Shown in pieces: positions 53,688-63,179 of a DNA stretch of 64,000 nt. This stretch comes from Actinacidiphila paucisporea (lineage in GTDB: Bacteria > Actinomycetota > Actinomycetes > Streptomycetales > Streptomycetaceae), in NCBI RefSeq assembly GCF_900142575.1, contig NZ_FRBI01000010.1:124001-188000 (forward strand), in the 5' to 3' direction. The position numbers and the translations under genes were made by a program. How positions within the stretch are numbered: position 1 is the stretch's first letter; every line of letters starts with the position of its first letter. Below the pieces are notes generated by a model. It was not told where the DNA came from. It worked only from the letters and a program-made list of their open reading frames with translations, and did not search any database.

Positions 53688-54620
53688 CTACACCGGGTCC
53701 GCGAGGACTCCCTCGGGCAGCTGCATGATCTCCGGCACGCCGGAGCCCCACCGGTAGTAGGACTGGAGCTTGTAGTACTCGCCGTCGGGCTGGGAGGCGA
53801 CGGCGTAGACGAACTTCGTGTCCGGGTCGGCGGCGCGCACGTGCCGGACGAACAGGTCGATCCGGTCGTCGAGTTCGACGGGGAGGGAGGCGGGGTCCGT
53901 CGTCGCCACGGCGAAGGAGATCCGCTCGATCAGCGGGGAGTCCCAGCTGAGGGTCACGTAGACGCCGAAGGCCTGCTGTCCGAGCCGCAGTGCCTGCTCG
54001 GAGGGCTCGGCCTGGTCGATCTCGCGCAGCATCGACCGTACGGACTCGGGGGCGATGCCGCCCTCGGGCGGTTCGCCGAAGTAGATGTTGACGGTGCGGC
54101 CGACGTAGTCGATGCCGAGCAGGCCGACGGTGTCGCCCAGGCCGTGCCGGGCGATGAAGTCCAGGCTCGCGCCCAGGCTGGGCGGCATCGAGGCGATGCC
54201 GGCCAGGTGCGCGACGGGCTGCAGTTCGGTCCTGGGCAGCACCACCCAGATCTTCTTGAAGCCTTTGACGACGCCGAAGTCGATGCCGTAGCCGTCGACG
54301 GGGCAGTTCTCGCTGATGTCCGCGAGCAGCCGGGAGACGGGGTGGTCGGTGTCCGCCAGCAGGCCGTTCTTGACGGCGAGTTCGTAGGGGTCGGTGTCTC
54401 GCGGCACTGTGAAGCGGCAGTCCAGTTCGCCCGCGCGGCGGGCGCCGGTCGACACTCGGAAGGCGACCACGCCCTCGGCGAGGTCCCCGCCGTAGAGGTC
54501 GAGGATGCGCAGCACCCTGTCACGCGCGTACTCCACCTCCAGCAGTCCGGCTGCCTCCTCGATGGCCGAGTGCAGCGCCTGTATCGCGCCTTCCTGAGGG
54601 GTCGGGGCCGCCTCACTCAT
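53688..54620 (-). CDS. ABBA-type aromatic prenyltransferase (NphB/CloQ family)
   Basis: A 310-residue soluble prenyltransferase. It starts MSEAA and shows EEAAGLLEV, DYVGRTVNIYFGE and EEYYKLQSYYRWG-like elements (here GEYYKLQSYY), all matching NphB. ABBA enzymes put dimethylallyl, geranyl or longer chains on phenols without a DDxxD motif. CloQ, a relative, accepts 4-hydroxyphenylpyruvate-type substrates, which makes the tyrosine-derived units of the left operon plausible acceptors (inference). It is the first structural gene of this leftward series; a SARP gene lies 93 nt upstream in the same direction. Confidence 0.9.
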   Translation of the reverse strand: MSEAAPTPQEGAIQALHSAIEEAAGLLEVEYARDRVLRILDLYGGDLAEGVVAFRVSTGARRAGELDCRFTVPRDTDPYELAVKNGLLADTDHPVSRLLADISENCPVDGYGIDFGVVKGFKKIWVVLPRTELQPVAHLAGIASMPPSLGASLDFIARHGLGDTVGLLGIDYVGRTVNIYFGEPPEGGIAPESVRSMLREIDQAEPSEQALRLGQQAFGVYVTLSWDSPLIERISFAVATTDPASLPVELDDRIDLFVRHVRAADPDTKFVYAVASQPDGEYYKLQSYYRWGSGVPEIMQLPEGVLADPV

Positions 54621-54713
54621 GGCGTTCACCATCCTTGGGATTCATGGCGGCCAGCCTCAGCCATCCGTCTTCAACAGACCTGTCACCGCACTTGCCGTTC
54701 GCTTGGCGCGGGA

Positions 54714-56585
54714 TCACCGGGGAAGTTCCCTTCTGGGCAGCTCGCCTGCGTGCAGCAGGAAGAGGGGGTGGAATCGGTAGCGGTCCTCGCCCAGTGCGGC
54801 GCTGTCCGGCTCCGAGGTGAGCAGGCAGGCGTCGACGAGTTCCTCCAAGGCGCTCTCGACCCCGTCCAGGCCGATCACGTCACCGGCCAGCCGGGCGGTG
54901 AAGGGGCCGGGGCCGACCGCCGAGAGCCAGGGCAGGACGGCCGCGGTGATCGGGCTCAGCCGGGACAGCGCCCGGTCGAGGGTGCGCGGCAGGTCGAGGT
55001 CGCCGTAGGACAGGGCGGCCAACCGGGTGCGCGGGTCGGCGAGCCGGGCGGCGAGCCGGGCCACCGTCCAGTGCGGGCGGGCGGCGAGCCGGGCGCCCGC
55101 GATCCGCACGGCGAGCGGCAGCCCGGCGCAGTAGCGCACCAGGTCGCGTGCCGCGGGGAGTTCGGCACGGATACGGTCGGCGCCGGCGGTCTCGGCGAGC
55201 AGCGCCACCGCGTCCTGGTCGCCCAGCGGCTCCAGCGGGACCGTGCAGGGCGCCGGCACGGTCACCAGCCGTCTGCGGCTGGTGACGAGCAGCGCGGTGT
55301 CCGGGCTCGCGGGCAGCAGCGGGGCCAGTTGCGCGTCGCTGGACGCGTCGTCCAGCACGACCAGCAGCCGGGAGGTGGCGGTCAGCGCGCGGTAGCGGCG
55401 TACGAGGTCGGTCAGGTCGTGGCCGCCGCGCTGCCCGGGCTGCCCGGTGTCGCCGAGCGCGCAGAGGATCTCGGCGAGTACGGCCGCGGGCGCCCGGGCG
55501 GCTCCGTCGGCGTCCTGGAGGTCGGCGTGCACCACCCCGTCGGGGAACGACCGGGCGCAGCCGTGGGCCACTTCGGCGGCCAGCGCGGTCTTGCCGCTGC
55601 CGGGCATCCCGGTGACCAGCGCGGCCCTGAGCCGGGAGACCGGGCCCGAGGGCCGCCGCAACAGCAGTGACCTGAGCCGGGCCGCCTCGGCCGCGCGCCC
55701 GGTGAAGGGGGCCGTCCGCACCGGCAGTGCGACCAGCGGCCGGCGCGGCTGCGCTGCGCCCTCGCCGCGCAGCATCCGCAGGTAGGCGTTGCTGAGCAGC
55801 TGCCCCGGCACCACGCCGAGCTGCTCGTCGAGTATCCGGCGGCCCTCGGTGTAGACGTGGACGGCCTCGGCCTGCCGGTCGCAGCGGTGCAGCGCCGTGA
55901 TGAGGTGGGCGCGCAGGTTCTCCTCCATGGGGAAGCGGGCCACCAGGGAGAGCAGTTCCGGCACCAGGGAGCGGTGCCTGCCGGTTTCCAGGTCCGCCTC
56001 GATGCGGCGCTCCAGCGCCTCCGCCCGCAGGAATTCCAGCCGCGGCCGCTCGGACTGGAGCAGGTGCTCGGTCACGTTGTCCAGGGCGTGGCCGCTCCAG
56101 CAGTCCAGGGCGCTGCCGAGCAGCCGCCCCGCCTCCTCGTGGCGGTTCTCCTTCAGCGCCTGGCGGCCGAGCCGGTCGAGGCGTTCGAAGGCGAAGAGGT
56201 CGACCTCGGCGCCCCGGGCGTCGAGTACGTATCCCGGGCCTTTCCTGGAGATCCGTTCCGCGTCGTCCCCGAGGATTTTCCTGAGCCGGGACACGTACGT
56301 GTATATCTGCGCGTTCGAGGTGGGCGGCGGGGCGTCGCCCCACAGTGCCGCGCTCAGCCGGCCGTCCGCGACCAGGGCGCCGCGGGCCAGCAGCAGCACC
56401 GCGAGCACGGTGTGGATCTTCGCCCCCGGCAGCGCGACCGCCGTGCCCGCACGGGTCACCGACACCGGTCCCAGCAGCCGGAATTCGAGCGTCAGCGACG
56501 GGTCGGCGCGCGGGTCGTCAGCGTCGGCGGGTCCGTCGGCGGTCTTGTCGGCAGGCCGGACGGCCACTCCCCCAGAGTTCAGCAC
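54714..56585 (-). CDS. SARP-family regulator with NB-ARC ATPase domain
   Basis: About 623 residues: winged helix (LEFRLLGPVSVTRAG onward), BTAD (to about residue 260) and an NB-ARC ATPase with Walker A VTGMPGSGKTALA and LLVVLDDASSD. It ends without the TPR repeats found in AfsR. The start is uncertain: GTG 56585 follows an ACGGGGA and suits the domain start, whereas ATG 56660 adds 25 residues and lacks a ribosome site. It probably controls the prenyltransferase operon just downstream. Confidence 0.87.
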   Translation of the reverse strand: MLNSGGVAVRPADKTADGPADADDPRADPSLTLEFRLLGPVSVTRAGTAVALPGAKIHTVLAVLLLARGALVADGRLSAALWGDAPPPTSNAQIYTYVSRLRKILGDDAERISRKGPGYVLDARGAEVDLFAFERLDRLGRQALKENRHEEAGRLLGSALDCWSGHALDNVTEHLLQSERPRLEFLRAEALERRIEADLETGRHRSLVPELLSLVARFPMEENLRAHLITALHRCDRQAEAVHVYTEGRRILDEQLGVVPGQLLSNAYLRMLRGEGAAQPRRPLVALPVRTAPFTGRAAEAARLRSLLLRRPSGPVSRLRAALVTGMPGSGKTALAAEVAHGCARSFPDGVVHADLQDADGAARAPAAVLAEILCALGDTGQPGQRGGHDLTDLVRRYRALTATSRLLVVLDDASSDAQLAPLLPASPDTALLVTSRRRLVTVPAPCTVPLEPLGDQDAVALLAETAGADRIRAELPAARDLVRYCAGLPLAVRIAGARLAARPHWTVARLAARLADPRTRLAALSYGDLDLPRTLDRALSRLSPITAAVLPWLSAVGPGPFTARLAGDVIGLDGVESALEELVDACLLTSEPDSAALGEDRYRFHPLFLLHAGELPRRELPR

Positions 56586-56779
56586 AGTGCGGTCCCCGTC
56601 CCACGAACAATCCCCGGTGAAATCTGTTCGTGAACGTATCCGCCGACTCTTTTCCCGCATTATCGAGTCGATTTCGGGGACGCGAAATCGCCGGGAAACC
56701 GCGTCAAAAGCGACCGCGCCTAGGGTGATGCCAAGAGCCGTCCGGAGGAATTACAGCGAACTCTTAGGGAGAGTCATCC

Positions 56780-56893
56780 ATGCGAAAGCCCCGTACGGTC
56801 GCAGCGGCGTTCCTCACCACCGCGCTCCTCTTTCTTCCGCTGCTCCTTGCCCTCGGCAACAGCACGGGCACGAGCGACCTGCCCTGGACGTGA
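56780..56893 (+). CDS. Small hydrophobic peptide (37 aa)
   Basis: An ATG at 56780 preceded by GGGAGA at 8-9 nt opens a 37-codon frame. It reads as a basic start (MRKPRT), a 20-residue hydrophobic segment, and a short polar tail ending GTSDLPWT. This looks like a signal peptide or a single membrane helix. TAGGGT at 56721 could be a -10 box, and a 9-bp hairpin (56876-56884 with 56904-56912) straddles the stop. It resembles nothing I can name; it sits between two SARP genes, on the opposite strand. Confidence 0.5.
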   Translation: MRKPRTVAAAFLTTALLFLPLLLALGNSTGTSDLPWT

Positions 56894-56928
56894 GGCACGC
56901 CCGGGGCAGGTCGGGCCCGCGGCCGCGA

Positions 56929-59900
56929 TCAGCAGCCGTGCAGCAGCTCGGCGAGCACCAGCCCCTCGATCGGGCTGTCGGCGTCGTGCGACTCCAGCGC
57001 CTCCCGCAGCCGGCCCGCACGCCGCACCCACACCGGGGCGTTGAGCGTACGGAACTCCTGCTGCGCCCACTCCAGCGGCGCGTCGGCGCCGGTGCCACCG
57101 GTGATCGCCTCGGCGCAGGCCAGGTTGGTGGTGATACGGGCCTGCAGGAACCGGTCGTTGACCTCTTCGGCGGCGCGCAGCCCGCGCAGCAGGCTGGCGC
57201 GCGCCTTGTGCGGCTCGTTCAGCCGCCACTGCGCCTCGCCGAGCACGCACAACCCGTGGGCCTCGCCCAGCCGGTCGCCCTGGCCGCGGGTGAGGCCCAC
57301 CACGTCGTGGCAGACCCCTTCCGCCTGGGCCGACTGCCCGGCGCTGAGCAGCGCCTCGGCGAGGCGGTAGAGGTTCTGCGTGCGGCTGCGCAGCGATCCG
57401 GCCTCGTAGCTGACCTCGATGGCCTGGTTGCTCAGCTCCACGCCCCGCTCGGGATTGCCCAGTTCGATCTCGATCTGGGCGAGCAGCCCCAGCGCGTGGG
57501 ACAGCCCCGAGGAGTCGCCGGCCTGCCGGAAGAGCACCAGGGCCTCCTCGCAGCTGCCGGCCGCCCCGGCGAGGTCGCCGGAGAAGCGGGCGCACACCGC
57601 GAGGTTCCGCCGCACGATGGCCCGGCCCTGGATGTCGTCGGTCTGCTCCAGGTGGAGCAGGGCGGACTCCAGCCGTTCCCGCGCCTCCTCGTAGCGGCGC
57701 TGGTAGATGGCGAGCGTGCCCAGCGAGCGGAGCATGGTGCCGGCCCCGCGGATGTCGCCGACGCGCCGCGCACCCGCCAGCGCGCACTCGGCCGTGCGCT
57801 GCCAGTCCTCCAGGTGGTTGCGGGTCTCGAAGAAGGAGACGGAGCCCACCGCGAGGACCCAGGCGCGGCCCGCCTGGTCGCCGCGCGCGGCCTGCGCCAC
57901 CAGCGAGCCGAGCACCTCCCGCTCGCCCTCGAACCACTCGATGGGGTCGGCGACCAGTTCGCTGACCGTCCCGCCCGGGACCTCCGCGGTGTACGCGGGG
58001 ACGTGCGGGGCCACCTCGCCCTTGCCGTACAGCTGCTCCTGCGCCGCGTAGACGACGGTGAGCATGGCGGACAGGACCCGGTCCAGGGTCTGTTCGCGTT
58101 CCTGCGCGCTGTCCTCGGCCAGGCAGCGCTCCTGGGCGAACAGCCGCATCAGGTCCTGGAAGCGGTAGCGCGTGCCGCCGCCGTGTACGGAGCAGGTTTC
58201 CAGCAACTGCGCGGCGGCGAGCCGGTCGAGCAGTTCCTCGGAGTCGCCCGGGGTGACTCCGAGGACGGGGGCGCCGATCCAGGCCGGGAAGTCGGGCACG
58301 TCCAGCATGCTCAACTGCCGGTAGAGGCGCGCGGCCTGGACGGACAGGGCCCGGTAGCTGAGCCACAGGCCGGAGCGGACCCCGCTCTCACCGGAGCTGA
58401 GCACGTCGAGCCGCTCGCGGCGGTCCTCCATGCGTGCGGCCATCCTGCGCAGCGACCCCTGGTGGTCGGACAGTAACCGGGTCGCCACGATCCGCAGGGC
58501 CAGCGGCAGGTGGTCGCACAGGTCCACCAGCCGCTGCGCCGCGGCGGGTTCCGCCGCCACCCGGTGGTCGCCGATGGTGGCGGCGAGCAGGCCGAGCGAC
58601 TCCGCCGGGCTCATGACGTGCAGCTCGACGCGGACCGCGGCGAAGGCGCCGGCGATCCCGCTGAGCGGGTCGCGGCTGGTGAAGAGCGCCCGGGCGGGGC
58701 CGCGCCCCGGGAGCAGCGGCCGGATCTGGTCCAGGGAGCCGGCGTTGTCCAGGACGACGAGCAGCCGCTTGCCGTCGAGGGTACTGCGGTAGAGCGCGGC
58801 CCGGTCCTGGAGGCCGGCGGGGACCGCGGCGCCGGGCACGCCGAGCGCGCGCAGCGCCCGGTCCAGGGCCGCTTCGGCCGTGACGGGGCCGCCGTTGCCC
58901 GGCAGGTCCTGGAGGTCCAGGTAGATCTGCCCGTCGGGGAAGCGCTCCGCGACACGGTCGGCCCAGTGCAGCGCGAGCGCGCTCTTGCCGACACCGGCGG
59001 CGCCGTAGACCGCGGCGATCCGCACCGGCAGGCCGCCGCCTTGGCCGGGCGCCGGCTGCACGAGCCTTTCGAGCAGTTCCAGTTCGGCCTCCCGGCCGAC
59101 GAAGGGCTCGGGCGGCAGCGGCAGTTGCCGCGGTACGGCCTCCGGCGGACGCGCGGCCACGGCGGTGGGCGGTGCGGTCCGTACCGGGGCGGGACCGTCG
59201 CCCTCCAGCACCTTGCGGTGCAGCTCCTGCAGTTCGGGGCCGGGTTCGACGCCCAGCTCCGCGATGAGGATGCGGCGCCCCTCGCGGAAGCAGTCGAGCG
59301 CCTCTGACCGGCGGCCCAACCGGTCGTACGCCCGCATGAGGACGGCACGCGCGTGCTCGCGCAGCGGGTGCTCGGCCACGACCGGGGACAGGTTCGCCAC
59401 CACCGACCGGTAGCGGCCCTGCTGGAGCTGGACGGCGGCGTACTCCTCCGCCAGGTCGATGCGCAGCTCGGTGAGCCGGCTCACCGCCCCGGTCAGGGCG
59501 CCGCCGTCCATGCCGTCGAGCACCGGCCCCGACCACAGCGCGAGAGCGTCCTCGAACCGGGCCGCGGCCGCGTCCGGGTCGCCTGTCTCCGCGGCGGCCC
59601 CCGCGGCCGCCGCCGATTCGTACAGGTCGACCACGTCGACGTAATGGCCCTCGGTGTGCAGCACGTAACCCGGCAGCACGGTCTCTATGAGGCCGTCGAC
59701 ACCCGCCTCGTCACGGAACGTCTTGCGCAGCGCGGAGACGCAGATGGCGATCTGGTTGCGCGCTGTGGCGGGCGGCTCGCCGTCCCAGACGGCGTCCGCC
59801 AGTGCGTCCACCGAGACGACACGTCCCGGAGTGAGCAGCAGCACGGCCAGGATCGTGCGCTGCCGCGCGCTGCGTAGTAGTAGTGACTTGCCGTCCACGC

Positions 59901-59946
59901 TCACCTTGAGCGGGCCCAGCACCTGAAAAGATAGCCAGGGTGACAC
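56929..59946 (-). CDS. AfsR-like SARP regulator with NB-ARC and TPR domains
   Basis: A 1005-residue regulator with the complete AfsR layout: winged helix (residues 5-95), BTAD (100-250), NB-ARC (about 275-560; Walker A GAAGVGKSALALH, LLVVLDNAGS) and TPR repeats to the end. GTG 59946 follows GGGGA. Codon 491 (58474-58476) is TTA, so full translation may need bldA. Gene order places it downstream of the MbtH fusion gene with a 124-nt gap. Confidence 0.9.
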   Translation of the reverse strand: MSPWLSFQVLGPLKVSVDGKSLLLRSARQRTILAVLLLTPGRVVSVDALADAVWDGEPPATARNQIAICVSALRKTFRDEAGVDGLIETVLPGYVLHTEGHYVDVVDLYESAAAAGAAAETGDPDAAAARFEDALALWSGPVLDGMDGGALTGAVSRLTELRIDLAEEYAAVQLQQGRYRSVVANLSPVVAEHPLREHARAVLMRAYDRLGRRSEALDCFREGRRILIAELGVEPGPELQELHRKVLEGDGPAPVRTAPPTAVAARPPEAVPRQLPLPPEPFVGREAELELLERLVQPAPGQGGGLPVRIAAVYGAAGVGKSALALHWADRVAERFPDGQIYLDLQDLPGNGGPVTAEAALDRALRALGVPGAAVPAGLQDRAALYRSTLDGKRLLVVLDNAGSLDQIRPLLPGRGPARALFTSRDPLSGIAGAFAAVRVELHVMSPAESLGLLAATIGDHRVAAEPAAAQRLVDLCDHLPLALRIVATRLLSDHQGSLRRMAARMEDRRERLDVLSSGESGVRSGLWLSYRALSVQAARLYRQLSMLDVPDFPAWIGAPVLGVTPGDSEELLDRLAAAQLLETCSVHGGGTRYRFQDLMRLFAQERCLAEDSAQEREQTLDRVLSAMLTVVYAAQEQLYGKGEVAPHVPAYTAEVPGGTVSELVADPIEWFEGEREVLGSLVAQAARGDQAGRAWVLAVGSVSFFETRNHLEDWQRTAECALAGARRVGDIRGAGTMLRSLGTLAIYQRRYEEARERLESALLHLEQTDDIQGRAIVRRNLAVCARFSGDLAGAAGSCEEALVLFRQAGDSSGLSHALGLLAQIEIELGNPERGVELSNQAIEVSYEAGSLRSRTQNLYRLAEALLSAGQSAQAEGVCHDVVGLTRGQGDRLGEAHGLCVLGEAQWRLNEPHKARASLLRGLRAAEEVNDRFLQARITTNLACAEAITGGTGADAPLEWAQQEFRTLNAPVWVRRAGRLREALESHDADSPIEGLVLAELLHGC

Positions 59947-60070
59947 ACCGTCCCCTTCCCGGGGCGGCGCACGCCCCGCCCCCCCGCGGGAGACATTGCA
60001 GAGTCATTGTGTGTACTACGCCTGGCGCGGACAACATGGTTGCGAACCTCTCACGCTGCGTACCGGTCCT

Positions 60071-62758
60071 TCACCCCGCTCCCTGCGCGTCTTCCGGGCC
60101 TCGCCACTTTCCGTCACTCAATGGCCAACGCCGCTCCATCGTTTGGCGTACGTCCCTCAGGCGCGCACCGATCTCTTTGCGTAGTCGCTCACCGGCGCGG
60201 CCGTTGGCGAGCACGACGAGCCCGCGACCGGTACGCACGCGCAGTGCCGTGGCCGCGTAGTACCCGTCAGGGGCGGCCTCGTGCCCGAACTCCGTGTCGG
60301 AGCCCAGGACGTCGACCATCGTGCCGAGGCCGTAGAGACTGTCCGGGCTGGGCGTGAGCATGCGCGCCGCGGTCTCCCGGCCGAGCAGGGCGAGCGGGGC
60401 GCCGAGCGCGGAGCGGCGGATCTCCAGCGCCACCTTGGCCAGGTCCGCCGCGGTGGTCCACAGCTCGCCCGGGCCGGCGGCCGTGCGGGCGGCGCCGAGG
60501 CGGTGCCCGGCGGCGTCGTGGCCGACACGGGCCGCCGGGGCGCCGGTCGTCCCCGCCCTGCCGTACGCGCCCGGCTGTTCGCCGAACCAGCTGTCGTCCA
60601 GGCCGAGCGGCCCCAGCACCAGGCGCCGCATCAGCAGCCGGAAGGGCTCGCCCGTGGCGTCCTCGAGCAGCGCGGGGAGGCGGTCGGAGCCGGCGTCCAC
60701 GCCGGTGTGCCCCAGCAGGTCGGCGAGGGTGGCCGAGGTGTCGCCGTCGCGGGCGACCTCGGCGTCCAGGGCCATCACCCCTTCGTCCACCAGGCGCAGC
60801 GCGCCCAGCGTCGCCACGTGCCGGCTCAGCCCGCCCACCGGGAAGGCGGTGCGCGGGGTGACCGCCCTGCCCTCCCCGTCGGTTCCCGCGGCCTCGACCG
60901 CCACCAGGTCGCCGCCCTCCATGACGGCGACGGACGCACCGGGCACCCGGCACGCCGCGACCAGTTCGGCGAAGGCGCGCCCCTCGAAGGGCAGCCGCCC
61001 GTGGGCGTCCTTTGGCCCGCACGGGTCGTACCACCCGGGGCTGGGCAGCGCCGCCACGTCCAGCCGGCCGTCCGCGGCGCGCGGCACCTCGTCGAGCAGG
61101 GCCAGGCTCGCCGGCACCAGGTGCGCGGGCAGCCGCTGCCGGCAGTGGGCCGCGAGCGCCGCCGCGTCCAGGCCCCGCGCGCCGGTGCGCGGCACCACGT
61201 AGGCGGCCAGCCGGACGTCGCCGGGCGCGGCCCGCACGGCGATGACGACGGCCTCGGCGACGTACGGGTGGTCGTGCAGCACCTCCTCGGTCTCCGCGGG
61301 GTCGGCCCGGTGCTCGCGCACCCACACCTGCCGGTCGGTGCGGCCGAGCAGCTCCACCTCGCCCGCCGCCGTCCGCCGCGCCAGCTCACCCGTGCGGAAC
61401 ATCCGCGTCCCCTCGGGGCCGTACGGGTCGGGCAGGAACCGGTCCGCCGTCAGCGCGGCCCGGCCGTCGTAGCCGCGGGCCACCCCGGGCCCGGCCACGT
61501 ACAACTCGCCGACGACACCGGCCGGTACGCGCCGGCAGGTGTCGTCGAGCACCCGTATCTGCGCCTCGGCGCCGGGCGGCGCCGGGTGCAGGAAGGTGCC
61601 GTACGACGTCTCGGCCGTGCTGTACGAGGTGAACAGCCGCCGGGGACCCAGCAGTTCGGCGAGCTGGTCCGCCGCGGGACCCGGCTCGCCGCCGGCGACC
61701 ACGAAGGTGCCGGCCAGCGCCGCGACCGCCTCGTCGCCTAACTGCCGAATGAGCAGGTCGAGATGGCCTGGGGTGAGCTTGAGGAAGCCGAACGGGCCGG
61801 CGGCCGCCAGCCACTCCCCCAGCCGCGTCGGGTCCAGGGCCTGCGGGGCGAGCAGCACCCGCTGCCCGGACCACAGCGGCGCCCACAGGCCGGTCGCCGT
61901 CAGCTCGGAGGCGGCCGAGCCGAAGACCGCGGTGCCGCCGCTTCCCGTCCTGGCCAACTCCCGTTCGGCCCAGGCCACGTGGTGCGCCAGGCCGCGGTGG
62001 GTGACCGTCACGGCGTGCGGGCGACCGGCCGCGGCGGGCACGTGGGCCACGCACGCCACGTCGTCCGGGTCCGGCGCCCCGGCGAGCGGCTCGCCCGGGT
62101 GCCCGGCCAGCTCACCGCACACCTCGGGGTCGTCCACGCACAGCAGCTGCCCCTCGAACGCGTCGGGCCCGTAGGCCGCCTCGGTGACCAGCACCCGCGC
62201 CCCCGCGTCGGCGAGCAGCAGGCGCAGCCGGGCGGCGGGGAAGTCCGGGTCCAGCGGCACGCACCCGGCGCCCGCCTTCCACACGCCCAGCGACACCGCG
62301 TGCAGCTCGGCGCCCCGGCCGAGCAGCACCCCCACCAGCACGCCGCGCCCCACGCCCCGCGACCGCAGATACCGGGCCCAGCGGTTGGACGCGGCGTCGA
62401 GCCCGCCGTAGGACAGGACGAACCCGTCGCCCTCCACGGCCACGGCCTCCGGATTCCGCCGCGCCTGCCGCCCGACCAGCCCGGGGACCGAGGCGGCACC
62501 GGCCCCCAACCGGTCGGCCGCACCCTCCGCTTGCGCCGCACCCTCCCCTTCCGCTTCCGCCCGGCGCCGCAGGCTCACCGGCCGCAGGTCGGCCCACAGC
62601 TCCTGGATGCGGACCAGGCACCGCTCCCGCGACCCCGCGGTCCCCTCGGCCCGCCAGCCCGCCGGCAGTTCGCGGTCGGTCCACCAGATCGAGTACTGCC
62701 CCTCGCTGTTGAGTACGACGCGCCGGTCCGCGGGGGCGGTGGTCTGCGGTTCGGACAA
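60071..62758 (-). CDS. MbtH / degenerate adenylation / degenerate beta-lactamase fusion
   Basis: An 895-residue protein. Residues 12-63 are an MbtH-like domain (VVLNSEGQYSIWW, LPAGW, LWADLRP). Residues about 90-570 are an NRPS adenylation fold, but its core motifs are eroded: the P-loop reads VAHVPAAAGRPHAVTVTHRG, FRTGE replaces YxTGD, and ADGRLD lacks the A10 Lys. Residues about 595-895 resemble class C beta-lactamase/transpeptidase (VPGASVAVMEGGDLV), where the SxxK motif reads GLSRH. No carrier domain is present. It may be a non-catalytic scaffold or act on a new substrate. TTG 62758 follows AGGAG. Codon 340 (61739-61741) is TTA. Confidence 0.8.
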   Translation of the reverse strand: MSEPQTTAPADRRVVLNSEGQYSIWWTDRELPAGWRAEGTAGSRERCLVRIQELWADLRPVSLRRRAEAEGEGAAQAEGAADRLGAGAASVPGLVGRQARRNPEAVAVEGDGFVLSYGGLDAASNRWARYLRSRGVGRGVLVGVLLGRGAELHAVSLGVWKAGAGCVPLDPDFPAARLRLLLADAGARVLVTEAAYGPDAFEGQLLCVDDPEVCGELAGHPGEPLAGAPDPDDVACVAHVPAAAGRPHAVTVTHRGLAHHVAWAERELARTGSGGTAVFGSAASELTATGLWAPLWSGQRVLLAPQALDPTRLGEWLAAAGPFGFLKLTPGHLDLLIRQLGDEAVAALAGTFVVAGGEPGPAADQLAELLGPRRLFTSYSTAETSYGTFLHPAPPGAEAQIRVLDDTCRRVPAGVVGELYVAGPGVARGYDGRAALTADRFLPDPYGPEGTRMFRTGELARRTAAGEVELLGRTDRQVWVREHRADPAETEEVLHDHPYVAEAVVIAVRAAPGDVRLAAYVVPRTGARGLDAAALAAHCRQRLPAHLVPASLALLDEVPRAADGRLDVAALPSPGWYDPCGPKDAHGRLPFEGRAFAELVAACRVPGASVAVMEGGDLVAVEAAGTDGEGRAVTPRTAFPVGGLSRHVATLGALRLVDEGVMALDAEVARDGDTSATLADLLGHTGVDAGSDRLPALLEDATGEPFRLLMRRLVLGPLGLDDSWFGEQPGAYGRAGTTGAPAARVGHDAAGHRLGAARTAAGPGELWTTAADLAKVALEIRRSALGAPLALLGRETAARMLTPSPDSLYGLGTMVDVLGSDTEFGHEAAPDGYYAATALRVRTGRGLVVLANGRAGERLRKEIGARLRDVRQTMERRWPLSDGKWRGPEDAQGAG

Positions 62759-63179
62759 GGTCGCTCCTGTCGGGTTCCACGGGCGTTCGCTGGGTGGGGC
62801 GAGTCGAGCCACCCTGCCAGGGCGTGCCATACACGACCTATACAGGTAGTTCAGGTGCGCTGATTACGGCTGCGCGAAGTCGGGCCCCATCAGTGTTACC
62901 CATAAATATCAACGCCCAACTCCGTTCCGTCATCGTATGGTTGCCTCGCACAAGCGCGGGGGAAACGTGGTCGGCCGGACGGAGGAGAATGGCTCCCGGG
63001 CGCGGACTCCGCAACGGCCGCGCATCCGGTTCCACAAGCGCGGCGGCGCCAAATGCCGCTGATTACAACCCGGTTACGGCCGCATGCCCGCCCTGGGGTC
63101 ACGCTTGCCAGAACCGCTACGATCATCGACACGCAGGCAGCATTCCGATGCCGACTGTTCCCACAGATGCGGAGAAATC
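62759..63179. other. Divergent intergenic region, 421 nt
   Basis: It contains an AT-richer stretch at about 62,820-62,945, the imperfect palindrome ACCTATACAGGT (62836-62847) and TACGAT (63118), which could be a -10 for the DoxX gene. A 31-codon minus-strand frame (62838-62933) is open but has only a weak ribosome site; I do not call it a gene. Confidence 0.4.

Noticed and set aside
55897..58476. 859-codon plus-strand frame bridging two SARP genes
   Set aside because: Antisense to both regulators and it runs through the small-peptide region in another frame; no motifs.
62838..62933. 31-codon minus-strand frame upstream of the MbtH fusion
   Set aside because: Only a weak GAGG ribosome site and no second line of evidence; left as a note in the intergenic entry.
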